Positions 1 to 6,093 of a stretch of DNA of 8,640 nt are shown piece after piece. This DNA is from JAZNBI01 sp045586995. GTDB lineage: Bacteria > Bacillota > Clostridia > Oscillospirales > CAG-272. Position numbers and translations under genes: made by a program. How positions within the stretch are numbered: position 1 is the stretch's first letter; each line of letters opens with the position of its first letter. A model generated the notes under the pieces. The model did not search any database and was not told the origin of the DNA. It saw nothing but the letters and a program-made list of their open reading frames with translations. The stretch covers positions 1 to 8,640 of the forward strand of contig JAZNBI010000010.1 in NCBI GenBank assembly GCA_045586995.1, written 5' to 3'.

Positions 1-1
1 T

Positions 2-50
2 AAAAAAGATATTTTCGGGTGAGTGCTTACGGGATTTGAACTCTCGTACC
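2..50 (-). repeat. tRNA T-arm-like sequence, left copy of an inverted pair
   Basis: Read on the minus strand, this stretch has a core containing AGAGTTCAAATCC, which looks like the T-loop region of a tRNA. It ends with AATATCTTTTTT. The same core and the same T-rich end occur on the plus strand at 2759-2803. The core can form a short imperfect stem (TACG with CGTA). I cannot fold a full cloverleaf here: no acceptor partner and no convincing anticodon arm are seen, so this is not called as a functional tRNA. It may be a tRNA remnant, a transcription-stop element, or the end of a small repeated element. It lies just downstream of the lipoprotein gene on the same strand. Confidence 0.5.
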
Positions 51-54
51 AAAT

Positions 55-69
55 CACGGCAAAGCCGTG
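55..69 (-). terminator. short hairpin after lipoprotein gene
   Basis: CACGGC and GCCGTG form a perfect 6-bp stem around a 3-base loop, about 50 bases past the stop codon of the lipoprotein gene. No T-run follows directly on the minus strand. The nearest one is at 2-7, so termination efficiency is uncertain. It could also be an mRNA 3'-end stabilising hairpin. Confidence 0.35.
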
Positions 70-120
70 TATATGATTACAATCAAGGTTTTTGTTTGCT
101 TCGCTGCAATTTATCACTTC

Positions 121-1881
121 TCATTTATTCAGCAGCTCGCCCGTTTGTTCATCTACAAGATAGTTCTCGTAATCGCACACAAAGGGACCGCCATTTTCTT
201 CCGTTAGCCAAGTGTATTCCGTAGCTGCCTTTTCGGTGGTCATATTCATATATCTGTAGGTTCCGTCCGAGGGGTCTATCTTTTGCCATGACCAGAAGGC
301 TTCGACAAAGTAATACTCGCCGTCAAGCCTTATCATATTGATACGGTGGTCGGCATAGTAGTCATCTGCTGCGCCGCCCGCTTCCGCTTTTACGTCCGCG
401 GTAACGCAATCAAGCCCTGCCATATTGCAAAGTGTGTAGAAGGTACCGCTCCAGCCCATACAGTCGCCGCCGTAGTTGTTCAGCAAGCCGTATGCTGTCT
501 TAATTGCATTGTATTCATCTACACCCTCGGGGATGGGCGTCAATTCTTTCAAGCCCTGCTCATACATCCACGTGTATATTGCTTTTTCCTTTTCAAAATC
601 GGTCATTCCGTCCGTGATGATCTCGTCAAGAACGGCGCTTGCTTTTTCAAGGATACTGTGAGCATAGGGGAACAGTTCCTCGTCGATCTCATAGCCGTTC
701 TGATATGCGATGACGGCGCGAAGCTCGTCGGTGACGGGATAGTAGAAGCCAAGCGTGTAGCCGTAATGATATCCGAAATCACAAAGCACGTTTTTGTCTC
801 CGAAGTTCTCTGTATAACCATTCTCTTTGCTTATAAAATCATGAACGCTATATGACATTACCGACGTATATGTAGTAAGATATTCTACTGAATTACCGCC
901 ATATATCGCAGTGTTATTAAAGCGATTCAAAAAATTTGTTCCTCTACCTATGAAGATCGTATGATAGTCATTACTAAATTCAATGGCGCCGTCATTCAGT
1001 TTAAAAAGCAAGGGGGCTGTTAAATTGTTTTTTACGAAAAGCTCTACCGCCTTGGTAAAACCTTCTTCATCGTTGCTTATCACAGGGTAGGTAAAATTCA
1101 GCTTGACGTAATTCGTTTGCTCCGTATTCGTTTCCGTGTCAAAAGCCTTGATTCGGATAAATCTGACCGCCGTATCTCCAAGATCCCACTTTACCGTCCA
1201 TGTAGCGGTATCACCGCTTACGTTTTTCGTGGCGGAGTAGAGTGTTCCGAGTGTCTCGTTTTTTATCGGTACTTCCGTAAGTGAAGCGTCGTCTATGATC
1301 AGCTTGTCAAGCTCGAAAATAACGAGATCCCTATTCGCTTGTGCTTCTTCATTTATCAGCTCATCGAAAAAAAACATTTGATAAGTATGCGTCAGCTGAA
1401 CAAATTCAAGCCTATCCACATCGGAGGAGGTCGTTACGGTATAAGTAACAAGGGTATCGTCCCGATATACCTCTGCCGTAGTATTATCTACCGTGATGTT
1501 ACTGACGAGTGCTCCGTCGCCGATGCGTACAGTATCTTCTTCCTTAACGGTGTATTTGTATTGTTCGAGCACCGTAGTTCCATCAGATTCAAGGAAGGTA
1601 ATGACCGCAGTGCCTTCCTTCAAGCCACGCAAAACGCAAATGCTGTGTTCGCCGCTTTGGTGGAGATTGAGTGATTCAAGCTTGACTACCGTTTCGTCCG
1701 ATAATACGGCTGTAATACCCACGCCCTGTACAATCTCTTCGTATAACTGCCCCACTCCAATAGTCTTGCCGGGGATTTTATCCTCGGAATCTACGGAATT
1801 GCCAACACAAGCGGTTAAGGATAATGTAAGGAATAACGCCAAGCAACAGATAGTAAGTAGAGTATGAAATATTTTTTTCAT
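121..1881 (-). CDS. Transglutaminase-like lipoprotein
   Basis: A 586-residue secreted lipoprotein. Residues 1-25 form a lipoprotein signal: Lys-Lys, a hydrophobic stretch, then the lipobox Leu-Thr-Ala-Cys with Cys25 as the lipidated residue, so it is expected on the outer face of the membrane. Residues of about 35-115 look like an Ig-like or Big-type beta domain (GTAVITF pattern). Residues of about 125-265 are another beta-rich region. Residues of about 400-545 resemble the transglutaminase-like (papain-fold) superfamily: Cys474 in GGDCMGWS, His512 in DHRINMIRLDG and an acidic residue in YYFVEAFW. That third residue is Glu527 where the family usually has Asp. The substrate is unknown; peptidoglycan or surface-protein processing is only a guess. 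The start is fixed by a strong AAAGGAGG at 1892-1899. The gene follows the TetR gene by 21 bases with no promoter between, so the two form an operon probably under the regulator's own control. Confidence 0.85.
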   Translation of the reverse strand: MKKIFHTLLTICCLALFLTLSLTACVGNSVDSEDKIPGKTIGVGQLYEEIVQGVGITAVLSDETVVKLESLNLHQSGEHSICVLRGLKEGTAVITFLESDGTTVLEQYKYTVKEEDTVRIGDGALVSNITVDNTTAEVYRDDTLVTYTVTTSSDVDRLEFVQLTHTYQMFFFDELINEEAQANRDLVIFELDKLIIDDASLTEVPIKNETLGTLYSATKNVSGDTATWTVKWDLGDTAVRFIRIKAFDTETNTEQTNYVKLNFTYPVISNDEEGFTKAVELFVKNNLTAPLLFKLNDGAIEFSNDYHTIFIGRGTNFLNRFNNTAIYGGNSVEYLTTYTSVMSYSVHDFISKENGYTENFGDKNVLCDFGYHYGYTLGFYYPVTDELRAVIAYQNGYEIDEELFPYAHSILEKASAVLDEIITDGMTDFEKEKAIYTWMYEQGLKELTPIPEGVDEYNAIKTAYGLLNNYGGDCMGWSGTFYTLCNMAGLDCVTADVKAEAGGAADDYYADHRINMIRLDGEYYFVEAFWSWQKIDPSDGTYRYMNMTTEKAATEYTWLTEENGGPFVCDYENYLVDEQTGELLNK

Positions 1882-1891
1882 TATTAATCAG

Positions 1892-1899
1892 CCTCCTTT
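1892..1899 (-). promoter_or_regulatory. ribosome binding site of the lipoprotein gene
   Basis: AAAGGAGG on the minus strand, 10 bases before the ATG at 1881. It fills most of the 21-base gap after the TetR stop codon, which supports cotranscription with separate translation starts. Confidence 0.8.
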
Positions 1900-1902
1900 A
1901 GC

Positions 1903-2583
1903 TTAAGTTTTGCTTTCAAGATATGCAAGCATATTATCAATGACTTGCTGCGCTATCGTCTTAAAGTCAAATTGCGATACGAACTTGATTGCTTCCTCGA
2001 TCCTTTCCCTTGGTATCTCGTAGAGAAGGAAGGTGTTTTCAAGGAAAGCTCTGACCTTTCTGTCCATTGTAAAGTACATACCGCAAGGCCTTGTCATATA
2101 GTTTCGCATAATGCCTGCCGAGGCAAGCTCCTTTTCGTAGAACTCTCCCTGCGTAAAGTCGGGATACTGCTCCTTGAAAATTTCAGCGAGCTTCAGCGTT
2201 ATCTTGTTATAGATTATGTCCGAGGACGCACTTTGCGAATATGCGAGAGAGTATAGCTCTCTGATATGCTTGCTTGACTCTGCCATATAAAGCTGCAAGG
2301 TTGTTTCGGCTGCGTAGAAAAGTATCTTATCATCCGTCTTGCTTTTTACCAACTCCTCGGCAAACTCAAACTGACAGTCCAGCACGAAGCCCACAAGCTC
2401 GGAGAGGATTCCTTCTTTTGTTCCGAAGGCAAAGGTCATTGAGCCGTAAGCTACACCTGCACCGGTTGCGATTTCTTTGAGCGAGCTGTTTGTGTATCCT
2501 TTTTCTAAAAATAATTTTGCAGCCACGTGCAAAACCTTCGACCTCACAATGTCTTGTCTGGGTCTCTTCAACGGTATTGCCAT
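1903..2583 (-). CDS. TetR/AcrR-family transcriptional regulator
   Basis: A 226-residue protein, a normal size for TetR regulators. The N-terminal part (residues of about 12-60) is the typical helix-turn-helix module: VRSKVLHVAAKLFLEKGYTNSSLKEIATGAG..YGSMTFAFGTKEGIL, matching the family pattern in which a GxT/S recognition helix is followed by a (Y/F)xxFxxKExL-like segment. The rest is all-helical and variable and would bind an unknown ligand. I choose the ATG at 2583 because AGGAGG lies 6-7 bases upstream (2590-2595). A longer reading from TTG at 2601 would put this ribosome binding site inside the gene. It is the first gene of the operon with the lipoprotein and is probably autoregulatory. 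The ligand cannot be told from the sequence. Confidence 0.88.
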   Translation of the reverse strand: MAIPLKRPRQDIVRSKVLHVAAKLFLEKGYTNSSLKEIATGAGVAYGSMTFAFGTKEGILSELVGFVLDCQFEFAEELVKSKTDDKILFYAAETTLQLYMAESSKHIRELYSLAYSQSASSDIIYNKITLKLAEIFKEQYPDFTQGEFYEKELASAGIMRNYMTRPCGMYFTMDRKVRAFLENTFLLYEIPRERIEEAIKFVSQFDFKTIAQQVIDNMLAYLESKT

Positions 2584-2589
2584 TGTGTA

Positions 2590-2595
2590 CCTCCT
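2590..2595 (-). promoter_or_regulatory. ribosome binding site deciding the TetR start
   Basis: AGGAGG on the minus strand, 6 bases before the ATG at 2583. Its position rules against the upstream in-frame TTG at 2601 as the start. Confidence 0.8.
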
Positions 2596-2617
2596 ACTCA
2601 AGTTGTTTCAAAAGTAG
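2594..2617. promoter_or_regulatory. possible TetR operator (weak palindrome)
   Basis: CTACT and AGTAG bracket a 24-base imperfect inverted repeat between the -10 box and the ribosome binding site of the TetR gene. That is a usual place for a TetR autoregulatory operator. The inner bases match poorly, so this is tentative. Confidence 0.25.
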
Positions 2618-2636
2618 ATTGCAATTTAGTTTTTCT

Positions 2637-2664
2637 ATTATAGCATATCTTTTGAAAAAAGCAA
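2637..2664 (-). promoter_or_regulatory. sigma-A promoter of the tetR-lipoprotein operon
   Basis: On the minus strand TTGCTT (-35) is followed by a 16-base spacer and a perfect TATAAT (-10), about 55 bases upstream of the TetR ATG. The DNA upstream is very AT-rich with repeated TTGAAA/TTTCAA motifs and could act as an UP element. Confidence 0.7.
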
Positions 2665-2758
2665 GAGCTTTGCCAAAACAATTTGAAATTTTTCAATTAT
2701 TTTCAAATAGAAAAGGCATCGAATTTCTGTTTCTATGTACCTTAGTTGGCTGCTATTC

Positions 2759-2803
2759 GGTTACGCAGAGTTCAAATCCTGTATGTGTTTAATATCTTTT
2801 TTT
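2759..2803 (+). repeat. tRNA T-arm-like sequence, right copy of an inverted pair
   Basis: On the plus strand the core GGTTACGCAGAGTTCAAATCC aligns base for base, apart from two one-base gaps, with the minus-strand sequence at 28-50. After a variable stretch both copies end with AATATCTTTTTT. The bases upstream (about 2736-2750) include CTTAGTTGGC, like a tRNA D-arm. No anticodon arm fits between, so at best this is a decayed tRNA. The two copies point outward around the tetR-lipoprotein operon. They could be a tRNA relic, a terminator-like element or ends of a small mobile unit. Confidence 0.5.
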
Positions 2804-2837
2804 CTCGTCACCATATGATCCAAGGGCAGAAAAACAA

Positions 2838-2863
2838 AAAAGCCTTGAAAAATCAAGGCTTTT
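2838..2863 (-). terminator. Rho-independent terminator of tRNA-Gln
   Basis: AGCCTTGA and TCAAGGCT form a perfect stem (11 bp with the flanking A/T pairs) around a 4-base loop. On the minus strand it leads into a T-rich tail (TTTTTTGTTTTT), as expected for a terminator about 30 bases after the tRNA. It may also stop plus-strand transcription. Confidence 0.8.
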
Positions 2864-2865
2864 CG

Positions 2866-2888
2866 TGGCTATATCTTTTTTATAGCCA
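2866..2888 (-). terminator. second hairpin directly after tRNA-Gln
   Basis: TGGCTATA and TATAGCCA form a perfect 8-bp stem with a 7-base loop, starting 5 bases after the encoded CCA. It sits in front of the stronger terminator at 2838-2863. It could be a 3' trailer structure guiding tRNA processing or the first of a tandem terminator pair. Confidence 0.45.
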
Positions 2889-2893
2889 TTTGA

Positions 2894-2969
2894 TGGCTGC
2901 GGCACTAGGATTCGAACCTAGGTAATGCCAGAGTCAGAGTCTGGTGCCTTACCGCTTGGCGATGCCGCA
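2894..2969 (-). tRNA. tRNA-Gln (anticodon CUG)
   Basis: A complete 76-base tRNA on the minus strand. The acceptor arms TGCGGCA and TGCCGCA pair fully, followed by discriminator G and an encoded CCA. The D-arm has GCCAAGCGGTAAGGC. The anticodon stem CCAGA/TCTGG holds loop CTCTGAC, giving anticodon CUG, which reads CAG codons. The T-arm is CCTAG-GTTCGAATC-CTAG. Sequence and discriminator agree with bacterial tRNA-Gln. It is a single-gene unit with its own promoter and terminator. Confidence 0.97.
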
Positions 2970-2980
2970 TAACAAATTGT

Positions 2981-3009
2981 ATTATAACAGATTTCATTCA
3001 TATTGTCAA
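2981..3009 (-). promoter_or_regulatory. consensus sigma-A promoter of tRNA-Gln
   Basis: On the minus strand TTGACA, a 17-base spacer and TATAAT, all matching consensus, end 11 bases before the mature tRNA 5' end. This suits a highly expressed stable RNA. Confidence 0.88.
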
Positions 3010-3119
3010 TATGTTTTTTGAAAAAATGAATATCCTTTTTTGAGTTAAAAAATTATAGTTTTAAAAAGCTAAAATGTTCATTTTTTGCGATTTTTAACAT
3101 ATAAAATTTTCTTGCTTTA
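3010..3119. other. AT-rich spacer between divergent promoters
   Basis: This stretch separates the tRNA-Gln promoter from the AraC-gene promoter. It holds no convincing reading frame. AAAAAATGAA (3021-3030) and TTCATTTTTT (3077-3086) form a perfect 10-bp inverted repeat 46 bases apart, but such AT-rich arms can arise by chance. Confidence 0.4.
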
Positions 3120-3148
3120 TTGACAAGGCAGCAATTGTATAGTATAAT
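3120..3148 (+). promoter_or_regulatory. consensus sigma-A promoter of the AraC-family gene
   Basis: TTGACA (3120-3125), 17-base spacer, TATAAT (3143-3148): a perfect match to the vegetative consensus. The start codon lies about 80 bases further on, leaving a 5' leader of roughly 75 bases. Confidence 0.82.
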
Positions 3149-3230
3149 ATTTTCATTAGAACGATACCTTTGTTTATAATACGAATGATACAATTTTGCG
3201 GTTGCATCATTTTTTTAAGGGGGTGTAGTT

Positions 3231-4124
3231 TTGAACCGAATAGTTAACGGAAATCGTCTTGCACCGACCGCATTTGTTGAAAATATTGAATATACGGGTG
3301 ATTATCCTTATATTTTAGTTGTCAAAAAATTTGCAAACGACGAAATTACATTGCCGCACTATGCAAATTCCATCGAAATACTTATTTGCGACGGATTGAG
3401 CGGACATATAAAAATCAATAACAGTCAATATGATTTGAGCGGGAAAAAGCTTTTCTATATTTCTCCCAACTATATGCACAGTACTTACGTTAAGAAAAGC
3501 GACGGAGTTATGTACGTTTTGAAAATATCTCCCGAGTTTCTTACGGAGCAAATCAATATTGAAGCTATTTTAAACAGCGAGAAGTGCAGTATAAACGCCT
3601 GCCCGTTCGAGATGGATAACGTCGAACCCGCATTTGAGATCATCGATAAATTTATTCAATATGATTCCGACGCGCTCAAGCGCTTGACCGCAATTATTGA
3701 GATGTTTGGGTATATTCGCGAAAATCTTAAAGCGTCCGACAGCAACGATCAGGTTAACGTAAAGGCGAATAGTGACGTCATCTTGAAGAAGCTTATCGAG
3801 TGGACAGAGTCGTACCGGGGAAGTAAAAAGATATCGACGCGCTCTGCAGCTAAGTTTGTCGGATATAGCGAGCACTATTTTTGCCATTGGTTTAAAGAAA
3901 CTACAGGGATGACATACCACGAGTATCTTAACTATATTAAGATCGGTTATTCCTGCAAGCTCCTCGAGGAGGGGCGTTCGGTTTCGGAAACAAGTGCCGA
4001 GCTCGGTTATTTGAATACATCATATTTTATCCGTATGTTCAAAAGATACAAGGGGCAAACACCTAATACATATGCAAAGCAAAATCGCCGGTTGGATAAT
4101 ATAGCGGAAAAGAAGTTTATTTAA
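3231..4124 (+). CDS. AraC-family transcriptional regulator
   Basis: A 297-residue regulator with the classic two-part layout. Residues of about 25-100 are a cupin-type sensor: LPHYANSIEILICDGLSGHIKIN, then LFYISPNYMHST, typical of AraC-type sugar or small-molecule binding domains. Residues of about 184-285 hold the two helix-turn-helix motifs: ISTRSAAKFVGYSEHYFCHWFKETTGMTYHEYLNYIKIG and VSETSAELGYLNTSYFIRMFKRYKGQTPNTYAKQ, the AraC/XylS signature. The start is TTG at 3231, preceded by AAGGGGGTG at 3217-3225. No in-frame ATG occurs until about residue 94, inside the sensor domain. It lies 162 bases upstream of the M55 peptidase/TIM-barrel pair on the same strand and is likely its local activator. 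The inducer is unknown. Confidence 0.92.
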   Translation: MNRIVNGNRLAPTAFVENIEYTGDYPYILVVKKFANDEITLPHYANSIEILICDGLSGHIKINNSQYDLSGKKLFYISPNYMHSTYVKKSDGVMYVLKISPEFLTEQINIEAILNSEKCSINACPFEMDNVEPAFEIIDKFIQYDSDALKRLTAIIEMFGYIRENLKASDSNDQVNVKANSDVILKKLIEWTESYRGSKKISTRSAAKFVGYSEHYFCHWFKETTGMTYHEYLNYIKIGYSCKLLEEGRSVSETSAELGYLNTSYFIRMFKRYKGQTPNTYAKQNRRLDNIAEKKFI

Positions 4125-4161
4125 ATTAAACGTTATTTTTGCAAAAAACGGCCGAAACATT

Positions 4162-4215
4162 AAAAGAGAGTAAAATACGATTATTTTTTCGCAAAATTTG
4201 TACTTTACCTCTTTT
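4162..4215. promoter_or_regulatory. inverted repeat, candidate AraC-type operator
   Basis: AAAAGAGAGTAAAATAC (4162-4178) and GTACTTTACCTCTTTT (4200-4215) are complementary at 15 of 16 positions with one extra base in the left arm, separated by about 21 bases. The right arm overlaps the probable -35 box of the next gene, where activators of this family usually bind. It could also form an RNA hairpin in a read-through transcript, but no T-run follows. Confidence 0.5.
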
Positions 4216-4232
4216 GCAGAATGTGGTAAAAT
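4204..4232 (+). promoter_or_regulatory. probable regulated promoter of the M55/TIM-barrel operon
   Basis: TTTACC (4204-4209), a 17-base spacer, and TAAAAT (4227-4232). The -35 box is weak (4 of 6) and the -10 good (5 of 6), as expected for an activator-dependent promoter. The -35 lies within the right arm of the inverted repeat. Confidence 0.5.
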
Positions 4233-4286
4233 AATATCATAAAATATACTGTTCAAAAATTTATTAATGAAAGTGGGGAACTCAAA

Positions 4287-5093
4287 TTGAAAAAATTTAT
4301 GATTCGCAGCGATATCGAAGGAGTAAGCGGTGTTGTAAGCTATGAGCAAGCCGACCCTTCACAACCGGAATATCCGATAGGGCAGAAGTGGTTTATGTCC
4401 GACCTTATGGCGCTGATCAACGGTCTTAGAGATGGCGGCGCAGATGAAATACATATTTACGACGAGCATTTTTACGGAAGAAATATCGACCTCGATGCTG
4501 TCGGAGAAAAAGTATTCTCATATTGCGGCAAGCCCCCGTACAGAGATAACTGGGCAGGCGGTCTTGACGAGAGCTTTGACGGCTTGATCCTTTTGGGATT
4601 CCATTCTATGAGAGATACGTTTGACGCGCTTCTCAACCATAGCTACGAGCCGGATATTAAGGCGATCAGAATCAACGGCGTTCCGGTTGGTGAAATCGGT
4701 GTCGAGGCAGCTATAGCAGGTCAGTTTGACGTTCCGTTGGCAATTGTTACCGGAGATTCCGAGGGTATACGCGAAGCAAAAGAGCTTGTTCCCGGAACCG
4801 TCGGTGTTACGGTTAAAGAATCGTTGAGTGAGTTTGGCGGTCTTTGCTATCCCGTTACCGAAACCTATAAATGGATATACAATGCTGCAAAGGACCTTGC
4901 TGAAAACGGTACAAAGGCACTTCCTTACAAGTGCGGCGACGGACCTGTTAAATTTGAGTTCGAATTTTTCGATACACAATATGCGAAATTATATCGCAAG
5001 ATGTTTGGCGAGCCCGTAATTGTGCGCAATACCGCGCTTGAGTGCTGGGCAGAATATTGGAAAAACAAATTGGAGGTTCAAAAGTTACTATGA
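4287..5093 (+). CDS. M55-family (DppA-like) D-aminopeptidase
   Basis: A 268-residue protein, close to the usual length of the DppA family. DppA of Bacillus subtilis is a zinc D-aminopeptidase that removes N-terminal D-amino acids such as D-Ala from short peptides. The family's metal site is visible: Asp9 and Glu11 in RSDIEGVSG, His61 in YDEHFYG, His106 in LLGFHSM and Glu136 in GEIGVEAAIAG. His118 in LLNHSY matches the further conserved active-site His. The start is TTG at 4287, placed about 8 bases after GTGGGGA; an in-frame ATG at 4299 is an alternative that would still keep Asp9. No signal peptide is seen, so it should act in the cytoplasm. Its stop overlaps the start of the next gene by ATGA, so the two are translationally coupled. 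The true substrate here is unproven. Confidence 0.9.
   Translation: MKKFMIRSDIEGVSGVVSYEQADPSQPEYPIGQKWFMSDLMALINGLRDGGADEIHIYDEHFYGRNIDLDAVGEKVFSYCGKPPYRDNWAGGLDESFDGLILLGFHSMRDTFDALLNHSYEPDIKAIRINGVPVGEIGVEAAIAGQFDVPLAIVTGDSEGIREAKELVPGTVGVTVKESLSEFGGLCYPVTETYKWIYNAAKDLAENGTKALPYKCGDGPVKFEFEFFDTQYAKLYRKMFGEPVIVRNTALECWAEYWKNKLEVQKLL
5072..5076 (+). promoter_or_regulatory. ribosome binding site deciding the TIM-barrel start
   Basis: GGAGG inside the end of the M55 gene, 13 bases before the ATG at 5090. This is somewhat longer than usual spacing, but no other start fits. An upstream in-frame GTG at 5042 would place the site inside the gene. Confidence 0.6.
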
Positions 5094-5995
5094 CAGAGAA
5101 CATAAGAAATTATGCAAAGCTTGGTCTTGTTCACCATTTGCTTTATCCGCATTGTACGTTTGACGCTGACTTTCATACCGAAACTCTTGCAGAATTCGTA
5201 AAGAGAACCGATATCGAAGCTCTCGACTGTTGTATTCCCTATGGTGAAAGCCGCCGCGAGAAGCTCATTCCCATAGTTAAAAATTGCGGCAAAGACGTAA
5301 GCTATGCGCTTCATCTTTTCCCTTGCAGAAAAATTTCGCTTTCCACTCTTGATATTCAAGAAAAGGAACTTACAAAATTGGTTATTAAGGACCAAATCGA
5401 TATGGCTGCTGCTATCGGCTCAACCGGATTTGTTTTCGTTTCGGGAGCAGATATTCCCGAAAACAGACCTGCAGCTCAAGAGTCATTCAAGGAGTTTTGC
5501 CGTTGGTTCTGCGCAGAGCTTGCTCCGCACAATATTACAGCTCTTTTGGAGCCGTTTGACAGAACGATAGATAAGAAATTTCTCTACGGGCCGATTGACG
5601 ACTGCGTTGCACTTATCGACGAGATATCGAAGGAATACGATAATATCGGAATCGAATTGGATATGGCGCACCTTCCGCTTATGTTTGAGGATTTCGAATC
5701 CTCGATAAGACGTTGCGGTCACCGCATCAAACGTGTTCACCTCGGGAACTGTGTTTTGCAGGATACTACTCATCCGCTCTACGGTGACAAGCATCCTCCG
5801 ATGGAATTGGAGGGCGGCGAAATCGGATATGATAAGCTCGTTTTGATTCTTCGCACACTTTTGGAGGTTGGCTTCTTATCGAAGGACAACAGAAAGCCGC
5901 TTATTATGGAAATGACTCCGTTCCCGGGCAAGACACCCGAATATACGGTCGAACATACTATGGACTTGCTTGAAAGAGCTTGGGCAGCCGTATAA
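5090..5995 (+). CDS. Sugar phosphate isomerase/epimerase-like TIM-barrel protein
   Basis: A 301-residue protein of the xylose isomerase-like / AP endonuclease 2 TIM-barrel family. Likely metal ligands follow the family order Glu-Asp-His-Glu: Glu154 in ALLEPFDR, Asp191 with His194 in IELDMAHLP, His217 in KRVHLGN and Glu274 in LIMEMTP. His235 in GDKHPP may also contribute. Such proteins usually isomerise or epimerise sugars or related polyols; the substrate cannot be read from the sequence. The start is the ATG at 5090, which overlaps the M55 stop as ATGA; a longer reading from GTG at 5042 would run over the ribosome binding site. Pairing with a D-aminopeptidase and an AraC regulator suggests use of an unusual nutrient containing both sugar and D-amino acid parts, such as cell-wall material. 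That link is inference. Confidence 0.88.
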   Translation: MTENIRNYAKLGLVHHLLYPHCTFDADFHTETLAEFVKRTDIEALDCCIPYGESRREKLIPIVKNCGKDVSYALHLFPCRKISLSTLDIQEKELTKLVIKDQIDMAAAIGSTGFVFVSGADIPENRPAAQESFKEFCRWFCAELAPHNITALLEPFDRTIDKKFLYGPIDDCVALIDEISKEYDNIGIELDMAHLPLMFEDFESSIRRCGHRIKRVHLGNCVLQDTTHPLYGDKHPPMELEGGEIGYDKLVLILRTLLEVGFLSKDNRKPLIMEMTPFPGKTPEYTVEHTMDLLERAWAAV

Positions 5996-6015
5996 TAAAT
6001 TCATAAATAATATTT

Positions 6016-6045
6016 GTGGGAAGCGCACTTTTGGTGGCTTCCCAC
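6016..6045 (+). terminator. Rho-independent terminator after the M55/TIM-barrel operon
   Basis: GTGGGAAGC and GCTTCCCAC form a perfect 9-bp stem, with CAC/GTG able to pair further inside the loop. The T-run after it is modest (TTGAATTTTG). It lies 20 bases past the stop codon. The -35 box of the next gene begins at the base after the stem. Confidence 0.75.
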
Positions 6046-6074
6046 TTGAATTTTGTGTCAAAAGATTATATAAT
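6046..6074 (+). promoter_or_regulatory. sigma-A promoter of the hydrolase gene
   Basis: TTGAAT (6046-6051), 17-base spacer, TATAAT (6069-6074). It directly abuts the terminator hairpin and lies 20 bases before the ATG, so the leader is very short. Confidence 0.72.
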
Positions 6075-6093
6075 ATTATATGAGGTGACATTT

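Noticed and set aside
1..120. Possible class II tRNA (long variable arm) on the minus strand
   Set aside because: The CACGGC/GCCGTG hairpin and T-arm-like part look suggestive, but no acceptor stem, anticodon arm or discriminator/CCA can be built.
346..855. Plus-strand open frame of 169 codons
   Set aside because: It lies fully antisense to the lipoprotein gene, lacks a ribosome binding site and shows no family pattern; the minus-strand protein has a lipobox and conserved motifs.
4518..4979. Minus-strand open frame of 153 codons
   Set aside because: Antisense to the M55 peptidase gene with its conserved zinc ligands; no start signal.
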